Origin: a bacterium
Lineage (GTDB): Bacteria > Oederibacteriota > CAKKQC01
Direction: 5' to 3'
Length of the DNA: 64,000 nucleotides
Assembly: GCA_919901855.1 (NCBI GenBank)
Contig: CAKKQC010000041.1
Coordinates: forward strand, 9,419-73,418
Position numbers and translations under genes: made by a program
In this document: positions 50,878-59,613 of the stretch, piece by piece
Layout: each line of letters opens with the position of its first letter
Position numbering within the stretch: position 1 is the stretch's first letter
The notes under the pieces: model-generated
Told to the model about the DNA's origin: nothing
The model's input: only the letters and a program-made list of their open reading frames with translations
Database searches by the model: none

Positions 50878-52254
50878 TCAGGCCAGCGTGTCGGCGGCCG
50901 CCTCCCCGCTCCGGATGCACTCCGGGAGCCCGATCCCCTCGTACGCGTTTCCCGCCAGCTTGAGGCCCGCCAGGGCCTTCTCGCGCTCGCGGATCGCGCG
51001 GACCCGGTCGAGATGACCCACGCCGTACTGGGCCATGGCCACCCGGGTGCGCCACACCCACGAGAACTCGGGCTCGCCGCGGATGCCCAGCAGGGCGGCG
51101 GTCTCCACGTGCGCGAGCGCGGCCAGCTCCGGGGAAGGCAGGTCGGCCTCCTTCGACGTCAGGGTGCCGCCGAAGAACGCGCGCAGCAGGACCTGGCCCC
51201 TGGGCGCGCGGCCCGCGTACTTGACGCTCGAGAACGTGCACGCGAGGAGGCGGCTCCGCTCGGCCGCGGGCACCACGAGGCCGAACCCGTCCAGCCGGTG
51301 CCGGATCTGGTCGCGCGTGTACCCGAGGTTCACGGTCGCCGTTGACGCGTACGGAATGCCGCCGAGCAGCTCCGCGAGGGAGGCGTCGAACGGCCGCACG
51401 AGCGCGGCCACGCCCGGGGCGGGCAGCGCCAGGATCACGGCGTCCGCCTCGATCGTCTCGCCCCCCGTGCGCACCCGCCACCCCGCCCCCGCGCGCTCGA
51501 CCGCATCCACGCGAGCCGAGCACCGGACCGTCCCCGCCGGCAACCGCGCCACCACCGCGTCGACGATCGCCCCCAGCCCGCCCGTCATCGACGCGAAGAC
51601 CCCGTACCGGGCCCCCGAAGCCTGTCCCTCGGATTGCCCCGCCTTCCGCCGGGCCCGCATGGCCAGGATGAGGCTCCGGTGCTTCTTCTCCAGCTCGAGG
51701 AACATGGGGAAGGTGGCGCGGAGCGAGAGCTGGGCGGGGTCCGCCGTGTAGATCCCGGCCACGAGCGGCTGGGCGAGCCAGTCGAGGACCTCGCGGCCGA
51801 ACCGGCGGCGCACGAACGACGCGAGGCTCTCGTCCGTTTGGCCCCCCCCCGCCGGCAGGATGAGGTCCAGCGCCGCCCGGATCTTGCCCGGCCACGAGAG
51901 CAGGCGCGTCGTCATGAACGGCCGCAGCCGGGTCGGCGCGAGGAGGTAGAACCCCTCGGGGATCGGGTAGAGCCGGCCGCGGCGGACGATGAACGCGCGC
52001 CGGTGCTCGGGATTCGTGCCGATGACCTCGCCCTCGAGCCCGAGCCGCTTCACGAGGTCGATCGCGCCGGGCTTGTAGGTGATGAACGCGTCCGGCCCGC
52101 CCTCGAGCAGCCACTGGTCCCGCCGGATCGTCTTGATCGCGCCGCCGGGCTCCGACGCCGCCTCGAGGACGGTGACCGCAGCCTCGCGCTCGACGAGCCG
52201 GAGCGCGGCCGCGAGCCCCGTGATGCCGCCGCCCACGACGACGACGCGCTTCAT
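50878..52254 (-). CDS. hemG: Protoporphyrinogen oxidase
   Basis: A 458-residue FAD enzyme of the HemY/PPOX type (often annotated hemG or hemY). The dinucleotide motif VVVGGGITGLAAALRL is at the N-terminus, then VLEAASEPGGAIKT, GPDAFITYKP and the C-terminal FAD motif LAGNAYEGIGLPECIRSG. It oxidises (copro)porphyrinogen to the porphyrin. Last gene of hemDE-hemH-hemG, with ATGA overlap to hemH. Whether it uses coproporphyrinogen or protoporphyrinogen cannot be told. Confidence 0.92.
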   Translation of the reverse strand: MKRVVVVGGGITGLAAALRLVEREAAVTVLEAASEPGGAIKTIRRDQWLLEGGPDAFITYKPGAIDLVKRLGLEGEVIGTNPEHRRAFIVRRGRLYPIPEGFYLLAPTRLRPFMTTRLLSWPGKIRAALDLILPAGGGQTDESLASFVRRRFGREVLDWLAQPLVAGIYTADPAQLSLRATFPMFLELEKKHRSLILAMRARRKAGQSEGQASGARYGVFASMTGGLGAIVDAVVARLPAGTVRCSARVDAVERAGAGWRVRTGGETIEADAVILALPAPGVAALVRPFDASLAELLGGIPYASTATVNLGYTRDQIRHRLDGFGLVVPAAERSRLLACTFSSVKYAGRAPRGQVLLRAFFGGTLTSKEADLPSPELAALAHVETAALLGIRGEPEFSWVWRTRVAMAQYGVGHLDRVRAIREREKALAGLKLAGNAYEGIGLPECIRSGEAAADTLA

Positions 52255-53177
52255 GCGGACTCCTCCAGCCCCGGCAGGGCCGCGTCGGCGAGGGCGCGCA
52301 GAAATCCCGGGTGCGTGCCCACCGTGCCCGCGCGGGCGAACGCCAAGCCGGCTTCCGCCACGACCCGGGCCGCTTCCATATCGAGATCCCAGCGCACCTC
52401 GAGATTGTCCGCCACGAAGCCCGCGGGCACAGCCAGCACCGCGGGCGCGCGCGCCGCAGCGGCGTCCCGGATCGCGGTCGAGATGTCCGGGCCGAGCCAG
52501 GGCTCGTCCCCCTTGGCAGACCGGCTCTGGTACGCGGCGCGCCACGCATGGTCGCCGAACCGCGCGGCCAGCGAGCATGCAGTCGCCCGCAGATCCCCCG
52601 CGTAGGTCGCGACGCCCGGCGCGGCGGCCGGCAGGCTGTGCGCGGTCAGGAGCCAGGCCGCGCCCGCATCGCCGGCAGCCGGCTCCCGCTGGACCGCCTC
52701 GCGCACCCGGTCCGCGAGCGCGCTGATGAATCCCTCGTGGTCGAACCACGACGCCGCCCAGCGAACCGCGGGGCCGCTGGCGGGAGCATCCCGCCGCGCC
52801 TGCTCGACGGCCTCCTGGTAGGCCTCGCGGGAGGCATGGGAGCGGTGCGGGGCGAGGACGAGCGCCGACAGCCGGTCGATCCCCTGCGCGTGCGCGGCAG
52901 CCAGGGCCTCGGCGATCGACGGCCGCCCGAACCGCATCCCGACGAAGACGGGGACGGCCCGGCCGCGGGACGCGAGCTCGAGCGCGAGTCCCTGAGCCTG
53001 CGCCGCGGTCGCGGCCGGCAGGGGCGAGATGCCGCCGATGGCCTCGTACCGGCGCGCGATCTCATCGATGCGCGCGGCGATCCCGGGGCGGCCCCGGAGG
53101 ACGGCTTCCACGAACGGACGGACGTCCCCCGGCGCCGCCGGTCCGCCGTACGCGAGGAGCAGGACGCCGGGCGTCAT
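52251..53177 (-). CDS. hemH: Ferrochelatase
   Basis: A 308-residue enzyme inserting iron into the porphyrin. The catalytic His is in LLTAHSLP, the acidic metal-transfer site in VPAGFVADNLEVRWDLD, and LLLAYGGP opens the protein. Length is typical of short soluble bacterial HemH. ATGA overlaps on both sides place it inside the heme operon. Confidence 0.93.
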   Translation of the reverse strand: MTPGVLLLAYGGPAAPGDVRPFVEAVLRGRPGIAARIDEIARRYEAIGGISPLPAATAAQAQGLALELASRGRAVPVFVGMRFGRPSIAEALAAAHAQGIDRLSALVLAPHRSHASREAYQEAVEQARRDAPASGPAVRWAASWFDHEGFISALADRVREAVQREPAAGDAGAAWLLTAHSLPAAAPGVATYAGDLRATACSLAARFGDHAWRAAYQSRSAKGDEPWLGPDISTAIRDAAAARAPAVLAVPAGFVADNLEVRWDLDMEAARVVAEAGLAFARAGTVGTHPGFLRALADAALPGLEESA

Positions 53178-54664
53178 CGCACCGATAGCTCGTGAACGAT
53201 GTTCACGAGCGCTTTGGCGTTCCCGGCCGGCGTGGGTGGGAGGACGCCGTGCCCGAGGTTGAATATGTGGCCCGGGCGGCGGCCCGCCGCGGCGAGGACG
53301 CGCTTCGCCCCCGCCCTGATCCCGGCCAGGGACCCCAGCAGGATGTCCGGATCGAGGTTGCCTTGAACCGCCACCCGGGTCCCGAGCCGCCGGCGCGCCT
53401 CGTCGAGCGGCGTCCGGTGGTCCACCCCGATGACGGTCCCGCCCGCGTCCCGGATCAGCTCGAGCAGGGGCCCGGTCCGCGTGCCGAAGTGGATTACGGG
53501 CGACCCCCGGCGGATGCCCCGGAGGAGCGCGCGCGTGTGCGGGAAGACGTACCGCCGGTACTCGTCCGGCGACAGGCAGCCGACCCACGAGTCGAAGACC
53601 TGGACCGCCTGCGCGCCTGCGGCGAGCTGGCCGTTCAGGTGCCCCGCGAGGACGGGCGCCAGCTTCCCGAGCAGGGCGTGCCACGCCCCCTCGTCGTCGC
53701 GCATGAACGCCCGGGTCCGCTCGAAGGTCCGCGAAGAGCCGCCCTCGATCAGGTACGCGGCGATCGTGAACGGGGCGCCCGCGAACCCGATGAGCGGCAG
53801 GCCGGGGCGCAAGGCCGCCCGCGTCCGGCGGATCGCCTCGTACACCCACGGGAGCTCGCGCGCGGGGGCGAATGGCCGGACGCGGTCCACGTCGGCCGCC
53901 CGGCGGACGGGCCGCCGGATCGACGGCCCCTCGCCCTTCTCGAACTTCACGGGGAACCCGAGCGGCCCCGTCACGACGAGGAGATCCGAGAAGATGATCG
54001 CCGCGTCCACGCCCAGCCGCTCAGCCGCGCTCACGGTGACGTCGGCCGCGAGCCCGGGGTCGCGGCAGAGCTCGAGGAACCCGACCTGCTCGCGCAGGAG
54101 CCGGTACTCCTTCATGTAGCGGCCGGCCTGCCGCATGAGCCAGACAGGCGTGAACGGAACCCGCTGGCGGCGGCAGGCGCGCAGGAACGGACTCTCGTTC
54201 AGCGCCCGCGCGCGCGCCGGCGCCCCCGCGCGCTTCGCCGCCAGCCGGGGGCCGGCCGACGCGGCGGCGCGCCGGATGAGCGGCGCCAGCCCGGAAGCCG
54301 TCACGTCCGGCTCGAGGCCGAACTCGCCCAGCTCGCGCGCCGTCGCCCGGCCGGCCGCCCCCAGGAGGGTCCGGCCGAAGGAGCGCCGGAATCCGCTCCA
54401 GAGCTCCTCGCGGACGGCCATCCGGACCGCGTGGGTCACCTGGAGGGGCGAGGTGAACAGCGCCGCGTCCGCGCGCCCCGCGGCCAGCTCGCGCACCGCG
54501 GCCCGGAGCGGCAGGGGGTCCTCCGGGAAGCGCCCGCCGGGGTCGGCCGGCACGACGAGCGCCTGCCCGCCCCGAGCGCGGATCAGGGCATGCGCGGCCC
54601 CCGGGTGGCGCGACTCGAACGCCACGACCTTGAGGCCCGAGAAGCCGGCGGAGGGTCCGGACAT
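53174..54664 (-). CDS. hemE: Fusion of a short HemD-like domain and uroporphyrinogen decarboxylase
   Basis: A 496-residue protein. Residues about 165-496 are a complete HemE: RQAGRYMKEYR at R178, AAIIFSDLLVV, FAGAPFTIAAYLIEG, FDSWVGCLSPDEY and VQGNLDPDIL. It decarboxylates uroporphyrinogen III. Residues 1-150 look like uroporphyrinogen-III synthase (VVAFESRHPGAAHALIRARG, ALFTSPLQVTHAV, and a closing LGAAGRATARELGEFGLEPD), but only about half of a normal two-lobed HemD. The start at 54664 is set by TACAGT 8 bases before it; an ATG six codons upstream is less likely. Confidence 0.9.
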   Translation of the reverse strand: MSGPSAGFSGLKVVAFESRHPGAAHALIRARGGQALVVPADPGGRFPEDPLPLRAAVRELAAGRADAALFTSPLQVTHAVRMAVREELWSGFRRSFGRTLLGAAGRATARELGEFGLEPDVTASGLAPLIRRAAASAGPRLAAKRAGAPARARALNESPFLRACRRQRVPFTPVWLMRQAGRYMKEYRLLREQVGFLELCRDPGLAADVTVSAAERLGVDAAIIFSDLLVVTGPLGFPVKFEKGEGPSIRRPVRRAADVDRVRPFAPARELPWVYEAIRRTRAALRPGLPLIGFAGAPFTIAAYLIEGGSSRTFERTRAFMRDDEGAWHALLGKLAPVLAGHLNGQLAAGAQAVQVFDSWVGCLSPDEYRRYVFPHTRALLRGIRRGSPVIHFGTRTGPLLELIRDAGGTVIGVDHRTPLDEARRRLGTRVAVQGNLDPDILLGSLAGIRAGAKRVLAAAGRRPGHIFNLGHGVLPPTPAGNAKALVNIVHELSVR

Positions 54665-54672
54665 ACGTTCCG

Positions 54673-54678
54673 ACTGTA
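54673..54678 (-). promoter_or_regulatory. -10 box of the heme operon
   Basis: Minus-strand TACAGT, 8 bases before the hemDE ATG. Confidence 0.45.
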
Positions 54679-54697
54679 TCACGCCGCCCGGCGGGGC

Positions 54698-54703
54698 TAT
54701 ACT
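54698..54703 (+). promoter_or_regulatory. -10 box of the sigma-factor operon
   Basis: TATACT with exactly 7 bases to the GTG at 54711; leaderless type. It is 19 bases from the divergent heme-operon box. Confidence 0.5.
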
Positions 54704-54710
54704 CGGGGGC

Positions 54711-55187
54711 GTGACGGGTAACGAGGAAACATTCGCGCTCGCCCGCGAGGGCGATGCCGAGGCCTACCGCGAGGTCGTGCTCGCCCACCACGCGCCCCTG
54801 TACCGCTGGGTGGCCGCCGAGCTGCTCGATCCCGAGGCGGCCCGGGCAATCGTCGAGGACCTCTTCGTCCGGGGCTGGGAACGCCTGCGGTCCTTCCCGC
54901 GCGAGGACGCCTTCGTGGCCTGGGTGTTCCGGACGGCCCGGACCCTGGCCGCCGAACGGACCCGGGCGCGGCGCCGCGGCGCCGCGCGGCATTCGGCGAG
55001 CCAGTGGCGCGAGGAGCCGTTCAATGTCGCCCTCGCGGTCCTGCCCGAGGGCCAGCGCGCCGCACTCGTCCTGCGCGAGTGGGGCGGTCTCCCGTACGAG
55101 GAGATCGCCGTCCGCCTCGGCGCCAGCGAGGCTGCGGTCCGGTCCCGGCTCTCGCTCGCCCGCGAAGCCATCCTGAGGCGGCTCTGA
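54711..55187 (+). CDS. ECF-type RNA polymerase sigma factor
   Basis: A 158-residue sigma70-family protein with only regions 2 and 4. Region 2 is weakly conserved (AREGDAEAYREVVLAHHAPLYRW, ARAIVEDLFVRGWERL, VAWVFRTARTLAAERTRARR). Region 4 shows LPEGQRAALVLREWGGLPYEEIAVRLGASEAAVRSRL, the HTH for -35 recognition. The next gene starts one base after its stop and encodes its anti-sigma factor. Likely an envelope-stress regulator. Confidence 0.87.
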   Translation: MTGNEETFALAREGDAEAYREVVLAHHAPLYRWVAAELLDPEAARAIVEDLFVRGWERLRSFPREDAFVAWVFRTARTLAAERTRARRRGAARHSASQWREEPFNVALAVLPEGQRAALVLREWGGLPYEEIAVRLGASEAAVRSRLSLAREAILRRL

Positions 55188-55188
55188 G

Positions 55189-56448
55189 ATGAAGCGGCAC
55201 CTGACCCTCGAGGAGATCTCGGCCTGGTTCGACGGCGAGATCGAGCTCGGCGACCCCGAGCACAAGCACCTGCGGGAGTGCCCGGAGTGCGGCTCGGTCC
55301 TCGACGGACACGCGCGGCTGCGCCGGCTCGCGCGCCAGGCGATCCCGCCCGTCCACGCTGAGGCGATCTGGAAGGCCGTCTCGGCCCGGCTCACGCCCGC
55401 CCCGTCCCCGGTCGTCGACCGCGGCGTCCCCGCCTCCCGGGCCCTCGTCGTCCGCCGCGGCGCGGAGCCGGCCGCGGGAGGGCGGCGCGCGACGGGCCGG
55501 CGTGTCCGCGTGTGGGTCGCGCGCGCGACCCCGTTTCTCGCGGCGGTCGGCGCGGTAGCCGCGATCCTCCTCGTGGTCCCGCGTACGCCGCGTCACGCCC
55601 CCCCGGCGGCCCCGGCCCCCGCGCCCCGGCCTCCGGCCCCTGTAACCCGGCAGTCGCCGGTGACCGCGCCGGGCCCCACCGGCTCCGCTTCGCCCCGGGA
55701 AGTCGCCGCGAGCCTCCGCACCGCCCAGGCCCGCCTCGGCCGCATCACGTTCGAGCTTGGCAAAGTCACGCTCGACGGCGCGTCGGAGCCCGCGCTCCGC
55801 GAGGTCGCCGCGATCCTCGGCCGCGCCCCGGACGCGCGCGTGGTAGTCGAGGGGCACACGGACGACACCGGGAGCGCGGCCTGGAACATGAAGATGTCGC
55901 AGGCGCGGGCCGAAGCCGTCGTCCGGTGGCTCGTGGATCGCGGCGGAATCGCCTCCCGCCGGCTGACCGCGAAAGGCCGGGGCGGGACCCGGCCGGTCGC
56001 GGACAATGCCACCGAGGCCGGCCAGGCCGCCAACCGCCGGGTCGAGTTTTCTGTCGTCGGTATTCCCGAAACTGGCGGTACCGAATCATCGAAGCCGGTC
56101 ATCCGAAGGAAGCCTGCCGTCGCGGCGGCGGAGCCAGTGCACCCGCAGGCCCAACGCCGGTCGGAGCCCGCCGTCGCGGCTGTTGCGCCACGGCAGACGT
56201 ATACGGGCACTCGGTTCGTGCTGTCGGCCGACCGGTTCACGACGTCTGGTCCCGAACTCATCAGCGCTGCGGGACATGTCCGGATCGAGCCCGTGACCCC
56301 CGGCGAGCCGTATGTCGCCGTCGTCGACGGATTCAGCCGGACGCTCACGGGCCCGGCCACGGGTGTCGTCGGCGAAGTCGTGAATCCCGGCGAGCACCTG
56401 ATCCTGCACACGGGAGCAAAGGGCACTCCCGTCCACCCGGTGCCGTAG
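55189..56448 (+). CDS. Anti-sigma factor fused to OmpA-type peptidoglycan-binding domain
   Basis: A 419-residue protein. Residues 1-60 form a zinc anti-sigma domain with H27-x3-C31-x2-C34. A single membrane segment lies at about 108-128 (FLAAVGAVAAILLVV), then a Pro-rich linker. An OmpA C-terminal domain (about 175-285; VVEGHTDDTGS, SQARAEAVVRWL, ANRRVEFSV) would bind peptidoglycan diaminopimelate. A disordered stretch with an in-frame repeat (309-330) and a last folded part follow. This layout links a cytoplasmic sigma factor directly to the cell wall. Confidence 0.85.
   Translation: MKRHLTLEEISAWFDGEIELGDPEHKHLRECPECGSVLDGHARLRRLARQAIPPVHAEAIWKAVSARLTPAPSPVVDRGVPASRALVVRRGAEPAAGGRRATGRRVRVWVARATPFLAAVGAVAAILLVVPRTPRHAPPAAPAPAPRPPAPVTRQSPVTAPGPTGSASPREVAASLRTAQARLGRITFELGKVTLDGASEPALREVAAILGRAPDARVVVEGHTDDTGSAAWNMKMSQARAEAVVRWLVDRGGIASRRLTAKGRGGTRPVADNATEAGQAANRRVEFSVVGIPETGGTESSKPVIRRKPAVAAAEPVHPQAQRRSEPAVAAVAPRQTYTGTRFVLSADRFTTSGPELISAAGHVRIEPVTPGEPYVAVVDGFSRTLTGPATGVVGEVVNPGEHLILHTGAKGTPVHPVP
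56113..56178 (+). repeat. In-frame repeat shared with the zinc-ribbon gene, copy 1
   Basis: 66 bases encoding PAVAAAEPV and QRRSEPAVA. They are 85% identical by hand (56 of 66) to 59045-59110 in an unrelated gene, in the same frame. Each copy begins and ends with a CCTGCCGTCGC / CCCGCCGTCGC direct repeat. Confidence 0.75.
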
Positions 56449-56458
56449 GGCCGTATAC

Positions 56459-57040
56459 GTGCCACTCCGCCTGCGGCCGCCCCGCCGGACCGCCCCGCTC
56501 CGGCTGATGAAGAAGTTCCGGTTCCAGCTCCTCTCCGAGTGGATCGCGGGACACCTGGCTCCATGCCGGGTCGCCGACATCGGGGGGGGCAAGGGCCTGC
56601 TCGCCTACCTGCTCGACGCCCGCGGGTTCGCCGCAACCGTGGTCGACCCGCTCGACCAGCCGCTGCCGCCGAAGTACAAGGACCTCGCGGGCGTACGGCA
56701 CGCCCTGCCGGCCGGAGCCGCCGTCCGGCGGATCTCGAAGGCCTTCGATCCCGCGATGGCCGCGGATTACGACCTCCTGGTCGGACTGCATGCCCATGGA
56801 TCGAACATGAAAATCCTCGAGGCGGCGGCCCGGTATGGGGCCGGGTTCATCCTCCTGCCCTGCTGCGTCATCGACGAGCCGATCGAGATCCGTCCGAACG
56901 TGGACTGGTTCGAGTCCCTGATAGAGCGCGCCCGCGCGCTCGGGTTCGATATCGGTAGATTCGAACTGAACTTCCGCGGCCAGTGCCGGGGCTTCTTCGC
57001 CACCGGTACGCGGGCCCGGATCCGGGAAGCAGCCGACTGA
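56459..57040 (+). CDS. Class I SAM-dependent methyltransferase-like protein
   Basis: A 193-residue protein with motif I VADIGGGKGLLAYLLDARG and an acidic residue at the end of strand 2 (TVVDPLDQ). The later LLPCCVIDE resembles the Pro-Cys-Cys motif of METTL25/TRM13-type methyltransferases. Start is GTG at 56459, 10 bases behind the anti-sigma stop; ATG at 56507 (MKKFRFQLL) is a strong alternative as the first 16 residues are only basic. Substrate unknown, RNA possible. Confidence 0.7.
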   Translation: MPLRLRPPRRTAPLRLMKKFRFQLLSEWIAGHLAPCRVADIGGGKGLLAYLLDARGFAATVVDPLDQPLPPKYKDLAGVRHALPAGAAVRRISKAFDPAMAADYDLLVGLHAHGSNMKILEAAARYGAGFILLPCCVIDEPIEIRPNVDWFESLIERARALGFDIGRFELNFRGQCRGFFATGTRARIREAAD

Positions 57041-58758
57041 TGCGCGTCTCTATGGCACTCGGCGGACGCTGGCGGTTCATGCCGGATCTCCGGGACTTGG
57101 GGATCGCCGCGGGCTGGCACCGGCCGCGGACCGCGGACGGGGACTGGCTCGCCGTGCCCGTCGGCCGGCCGTGGGACACCTACGGCGAGGCCTTCCGCGG
57201 CTACGAGGATGTCGCGTGGTTCCGGCGCGCGTTCGCCTGGAACCGCGCGCGCCCGGCGATAGCCCGGCTCGAGTTCGCGGGCGCCGGTCATCACGCCGAC
57301 GTCTGGTTGAACGGCCGGCGGATCGGCTCCCACGACGGCGGCTACGTCCCGTTCGCCCTCGACGTGGCGCCGGCCCTGCGGCGCGGCCGCAACGTCCTCG
57401 CCATCCGGATCCGGCACGTCTTCGGCGGGGAGACGACCCCGATCCGGAACACGGACTGGTGGAAGTACGGCGGCATCACGCGGCCCGTGACCCTCGTTGC
57501 GAACGACGGTCCCCTGATCGCGCGCTCTACCGTCACGACACAGGGGGTCGCTTCGACCCCGCTGATCGTGGCGCGGGGCCGGATCGCCTCCCCCGCGCCC
57601 GGTCTCACCATGGTCGCCACGGTTCGCGCGGCGAACGGACGCACCGTAGAGTCGGCACCCGAACCGGTCGACCCGTCCGGCGCTTTCCGGATCGCCCTGC
57701 CGGGCCGCGGCTTCCCCCTCTGGTCCCCGGAAAGCCCCCGGCTGGTCCATATGACCCTCACGCTCCGGGACCGGCGGGGGCGAGTCGTGGACCGCGTCGG
57801 CCGGCGGTTCGGGATCCGGGTGCTGTCGTGGGCGGGCGGCGTCCTGCGGCTCAACGGCCGGCGGCTGGTCCTGCGCGGCGTCAACCAGGTCGAGGAGTAC
57901 CCGGCGTGGACCTGCTCCCCGGGCCGCTCCGCGATGCGGGCCCGGATCCGGGACCTCACGCGGAACCTGCACGCGAACTTCTTCCGCACCGCCCACTACC
58001 CGCACCAACCGGACTTCCTCGACCTCTGCGACGAGGAGGGGCTCCTCACGTGCGGCGAGATCCCGTTCTGCTACCAGCCCGAGGCTCCCGGGACGACCGC
58101 GGCCGGGCGGGTGGCCCTCGACGAGCTGGTCTGGCGGGACGCCCACCACCCGAGCGTGATCTGGTGGTCAACGGGCAACGAGCGTCCGGTCGAGGACCCC
58201 AAGGTCGCCGCCGGCGTCGTGGCCCTGATCCGGCACGCGAAGACGCTCGACGACAGCCGGCCCGTGACCTGCGTCTCGAACCGCGGACTCGGCGACCGGT
58301 CCCTGCCCGCCCACGACCTCCTCGCCCTCAACATGTACGTCGGCGTCTGGGGCGGCACGACGCCCCTGGCCGCGCAGGGCCTCCGGCGGCACGCGGCGCA
58401 CGAGCTCGCAGCGGCACTGGTTGCCGTACGCCGGCGGTTCCCGGACAAGCCGCTCGTCATCAGCGAGTTCGGTGCCCCCGCGTTCCCGCTCCCGGGCGGC
58501 GTTTTCGGGGGACTGCGCTGGCAGGCCGAGTACCTCCGGATCCACCTCGAGGTCTTCGCCCGGACGCGCTGGCTATCGGGCTGCGTCGCGTGGTGCTACG
58601 CCGACCAGCGCGTGGGCTCCTACGGCCGCTACCCGGTCGGGTACCTCGGAACCCCCCAGCTCGAGGTATTCGGGCTCAAGACGATCCACGGCGCCCCCAA
58701 GCCCGCGTGGCGGGTGGTGGCCCGGGCCTACCGGCGCCTCGCCCGCCGTCGGGCCTGA
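57040..58758 (+). CDS. GH2-family glycoside hydrolase
   Basis: A 572-residue cytosolic enzyme with the full GH2 layout: sugar-binding domain (HHADVWLNGRRIGSHDGGYV), immunoglobulin-like sandwich, and barrel with RLVLRGVNQVEEYP, acid/base in VIWWSTGNERP (Asn-Glu intact) and nucleophile in LVISEFGAP. Beta-glucuronidase- or beta-galactosidase-like; specificity unknown. The ATG shares one base with the methyltransferase stop (TGATG). It is the intact counterpart to the GH2 protein at the window start, which has lost the acid/base. Confidence 0.9.
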   Translation: MRVSMALGGRWRFMPDLRDLGIAAGWHRPRTADGDWLAVPVGRPWDTYGEAFRGYEDVAWFRRAFAWNRARPAIARLEFAGAGHHADVWLNGRRIGSHDGGYVPFALDVAPALRRGRNVLAIRIRHVFGGETTPIRNTDWWKYGGITRPVTLVANDGPLIARSTVTTQGVASTPLIVARGRIASPAPGLTMVATVRAANGRTVESAPEPVDPSGAFRIALPGRGFPLWSPESPRLVHMTLTLRDRRGRVVDRVGRRFGIRVLSWAGGVLRLNGRRLVLRGVNQVEEYPAWTCSPGRSAMRARIRDLTRNLHANFFRTAHYPHQPDFLDLCDEEGLLTCGEIPFCYQPEAPGTTAAGRVALDELVWRDAHHPSVIWWSTGNERPVEDPKVAAGVVALIRHAKTLDDSRPVTCVSNRGLGDRSLPAHDLLALNMYVGVWGGTTPLAAQGLRRHAAHELAAALVAVRRRFPDKPLVISEFGAPAFPLPGGVFGGLRWQAEYLRIHLEVFARTRWLSGCVAWCYADQRVGSYGRYPVGYLGTPQLEVFGLKTIHGAPKPAWRVVARAYRRLARRRA

Positions 58759-58816
58759 CGGACTCCGGGAGCCGCGCAGACCGGCCATCCATCCCGTATA
58801 CTGGCGGCAGGAGCTC

Positions 58817-59581
58817 ATGGACACGATCACGTGCCCGTTCTGTCAGTATAAGTGCAAGCCGACGGCCGTTCTCTGTCCGTCCTGCGGGCTGACGTTCCAG
58901 CGCTGGATCGAGGCCAATCCCGGGAAGAGCATCGAGGGATTCAACCCGCCCGCCGACGTCCCGGCACCTCCTCCCGCCGCGGTTGAGCCTGCCGCCTCGA
59001 CTGGACCGGCTGCGTCAGAACCCGCCGTTCCGACCGCGACGGAACCTGCCGTCGCGGCGGCGGATCAGGTGCCGCCACAAGCCCAAAGCCGGTCGGAACC
59101 CGCCGTCGCAACTGCCTCACCTCTCCCGGGGTCGGTGGCGGCCCAACGGCGGCCGCCGCCCGGGATGAAACCCGAGCTCGATCCCAAGGCCAAGGCCCTG
59201 ATCGAGCTCTACAAGACCGAAGCCACCTTCCGCACGAACCGCGGCGACGCCGAAAAGGCCCCGGGACGGGCCGGACTCCTCCTCATCGCCATGGCGGTCG
59301 TGAACATCGTCTTCGGCCTCATCCTCGCGACCCAGCGGTTCCCAGGCGACTCCCTCGCGTTCGTGAGCGCCTTCTTCGGCGCCATCGCCTTCTTCTTCAG
59401 TGCCATCGGGGCATTCCAGGCGCGGCGGCAGTTCGTGGTGGCCGGCATCGTGATGGCGGTGGTCGACATTGCGATCTGCGGTTCGGTCTACGGCAAGCTC
59501 GGCGGAAGCCTGCATAACGCTATCGGACTCAAGTTCATCATGCTCGCCTTTCTCGCCAAACTCATGCTCGACATCGGCTAA
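58817..59581 (+). CDS. Zinc-ribbon membrane protein with disordered linker
   Basis: A 254-residue protein. A zinc ribbon with two CxxC pairs (CPFCQYKC, LCPSCG) occupies residues 6-26. A Pro/Ala-rich region (45-115) includes the in-frame repeat (77-98). Three or four membrane helices (LLIAMAVVNIVFGLILA, FFGAIAFFFSAIGAFQ, FVVAGIVMAVVDIAICG) form the C-terminal half. AGGAG precedes the ATG, and a TATACT box lies at 58797-58802. I recognise no function. Confidence 0.75.
   Translation: MDTITCPFCQYKCKPTAVLCPSCGLTFQRWIEANPGKSIEGFNPPADVPAPPPAAVEPAASTGPAASEPAVPTATEPAVAAADQVPPQAQSRSEPAVATASPLPGSVAAQRRPPPGMKPELDPKAKALIELYKTEATFRTNRGDAEKAPGRAGLLLIAMAVVNIVFGLILATQRFPGDSLAFVSAFFGAIAFFFSAIGAFQARRQFVVAGIVMAVVDIAICGSVYGKLGGSLHNAIGLKFIMLAFLAKLMLDIG
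59045..59110 (+). repeat. In-frame repeat shared with the anti-sigma gene, copy 2
   Basis: 66 bases encoding PAVAAADQV and QSRSEPAVA; see 56113-56178. Just upstream a perfect 9-bp inverted repeat CCGCGACGG/CCGTCGCGG overlaps its left end (59034-59057), so the unit has a palindromic border. Confidence 0.75.
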
Positions 59582-59613
59582 CCCCGGCACCGCGCCGGCA
59601 GGAGGGCTTTCCA

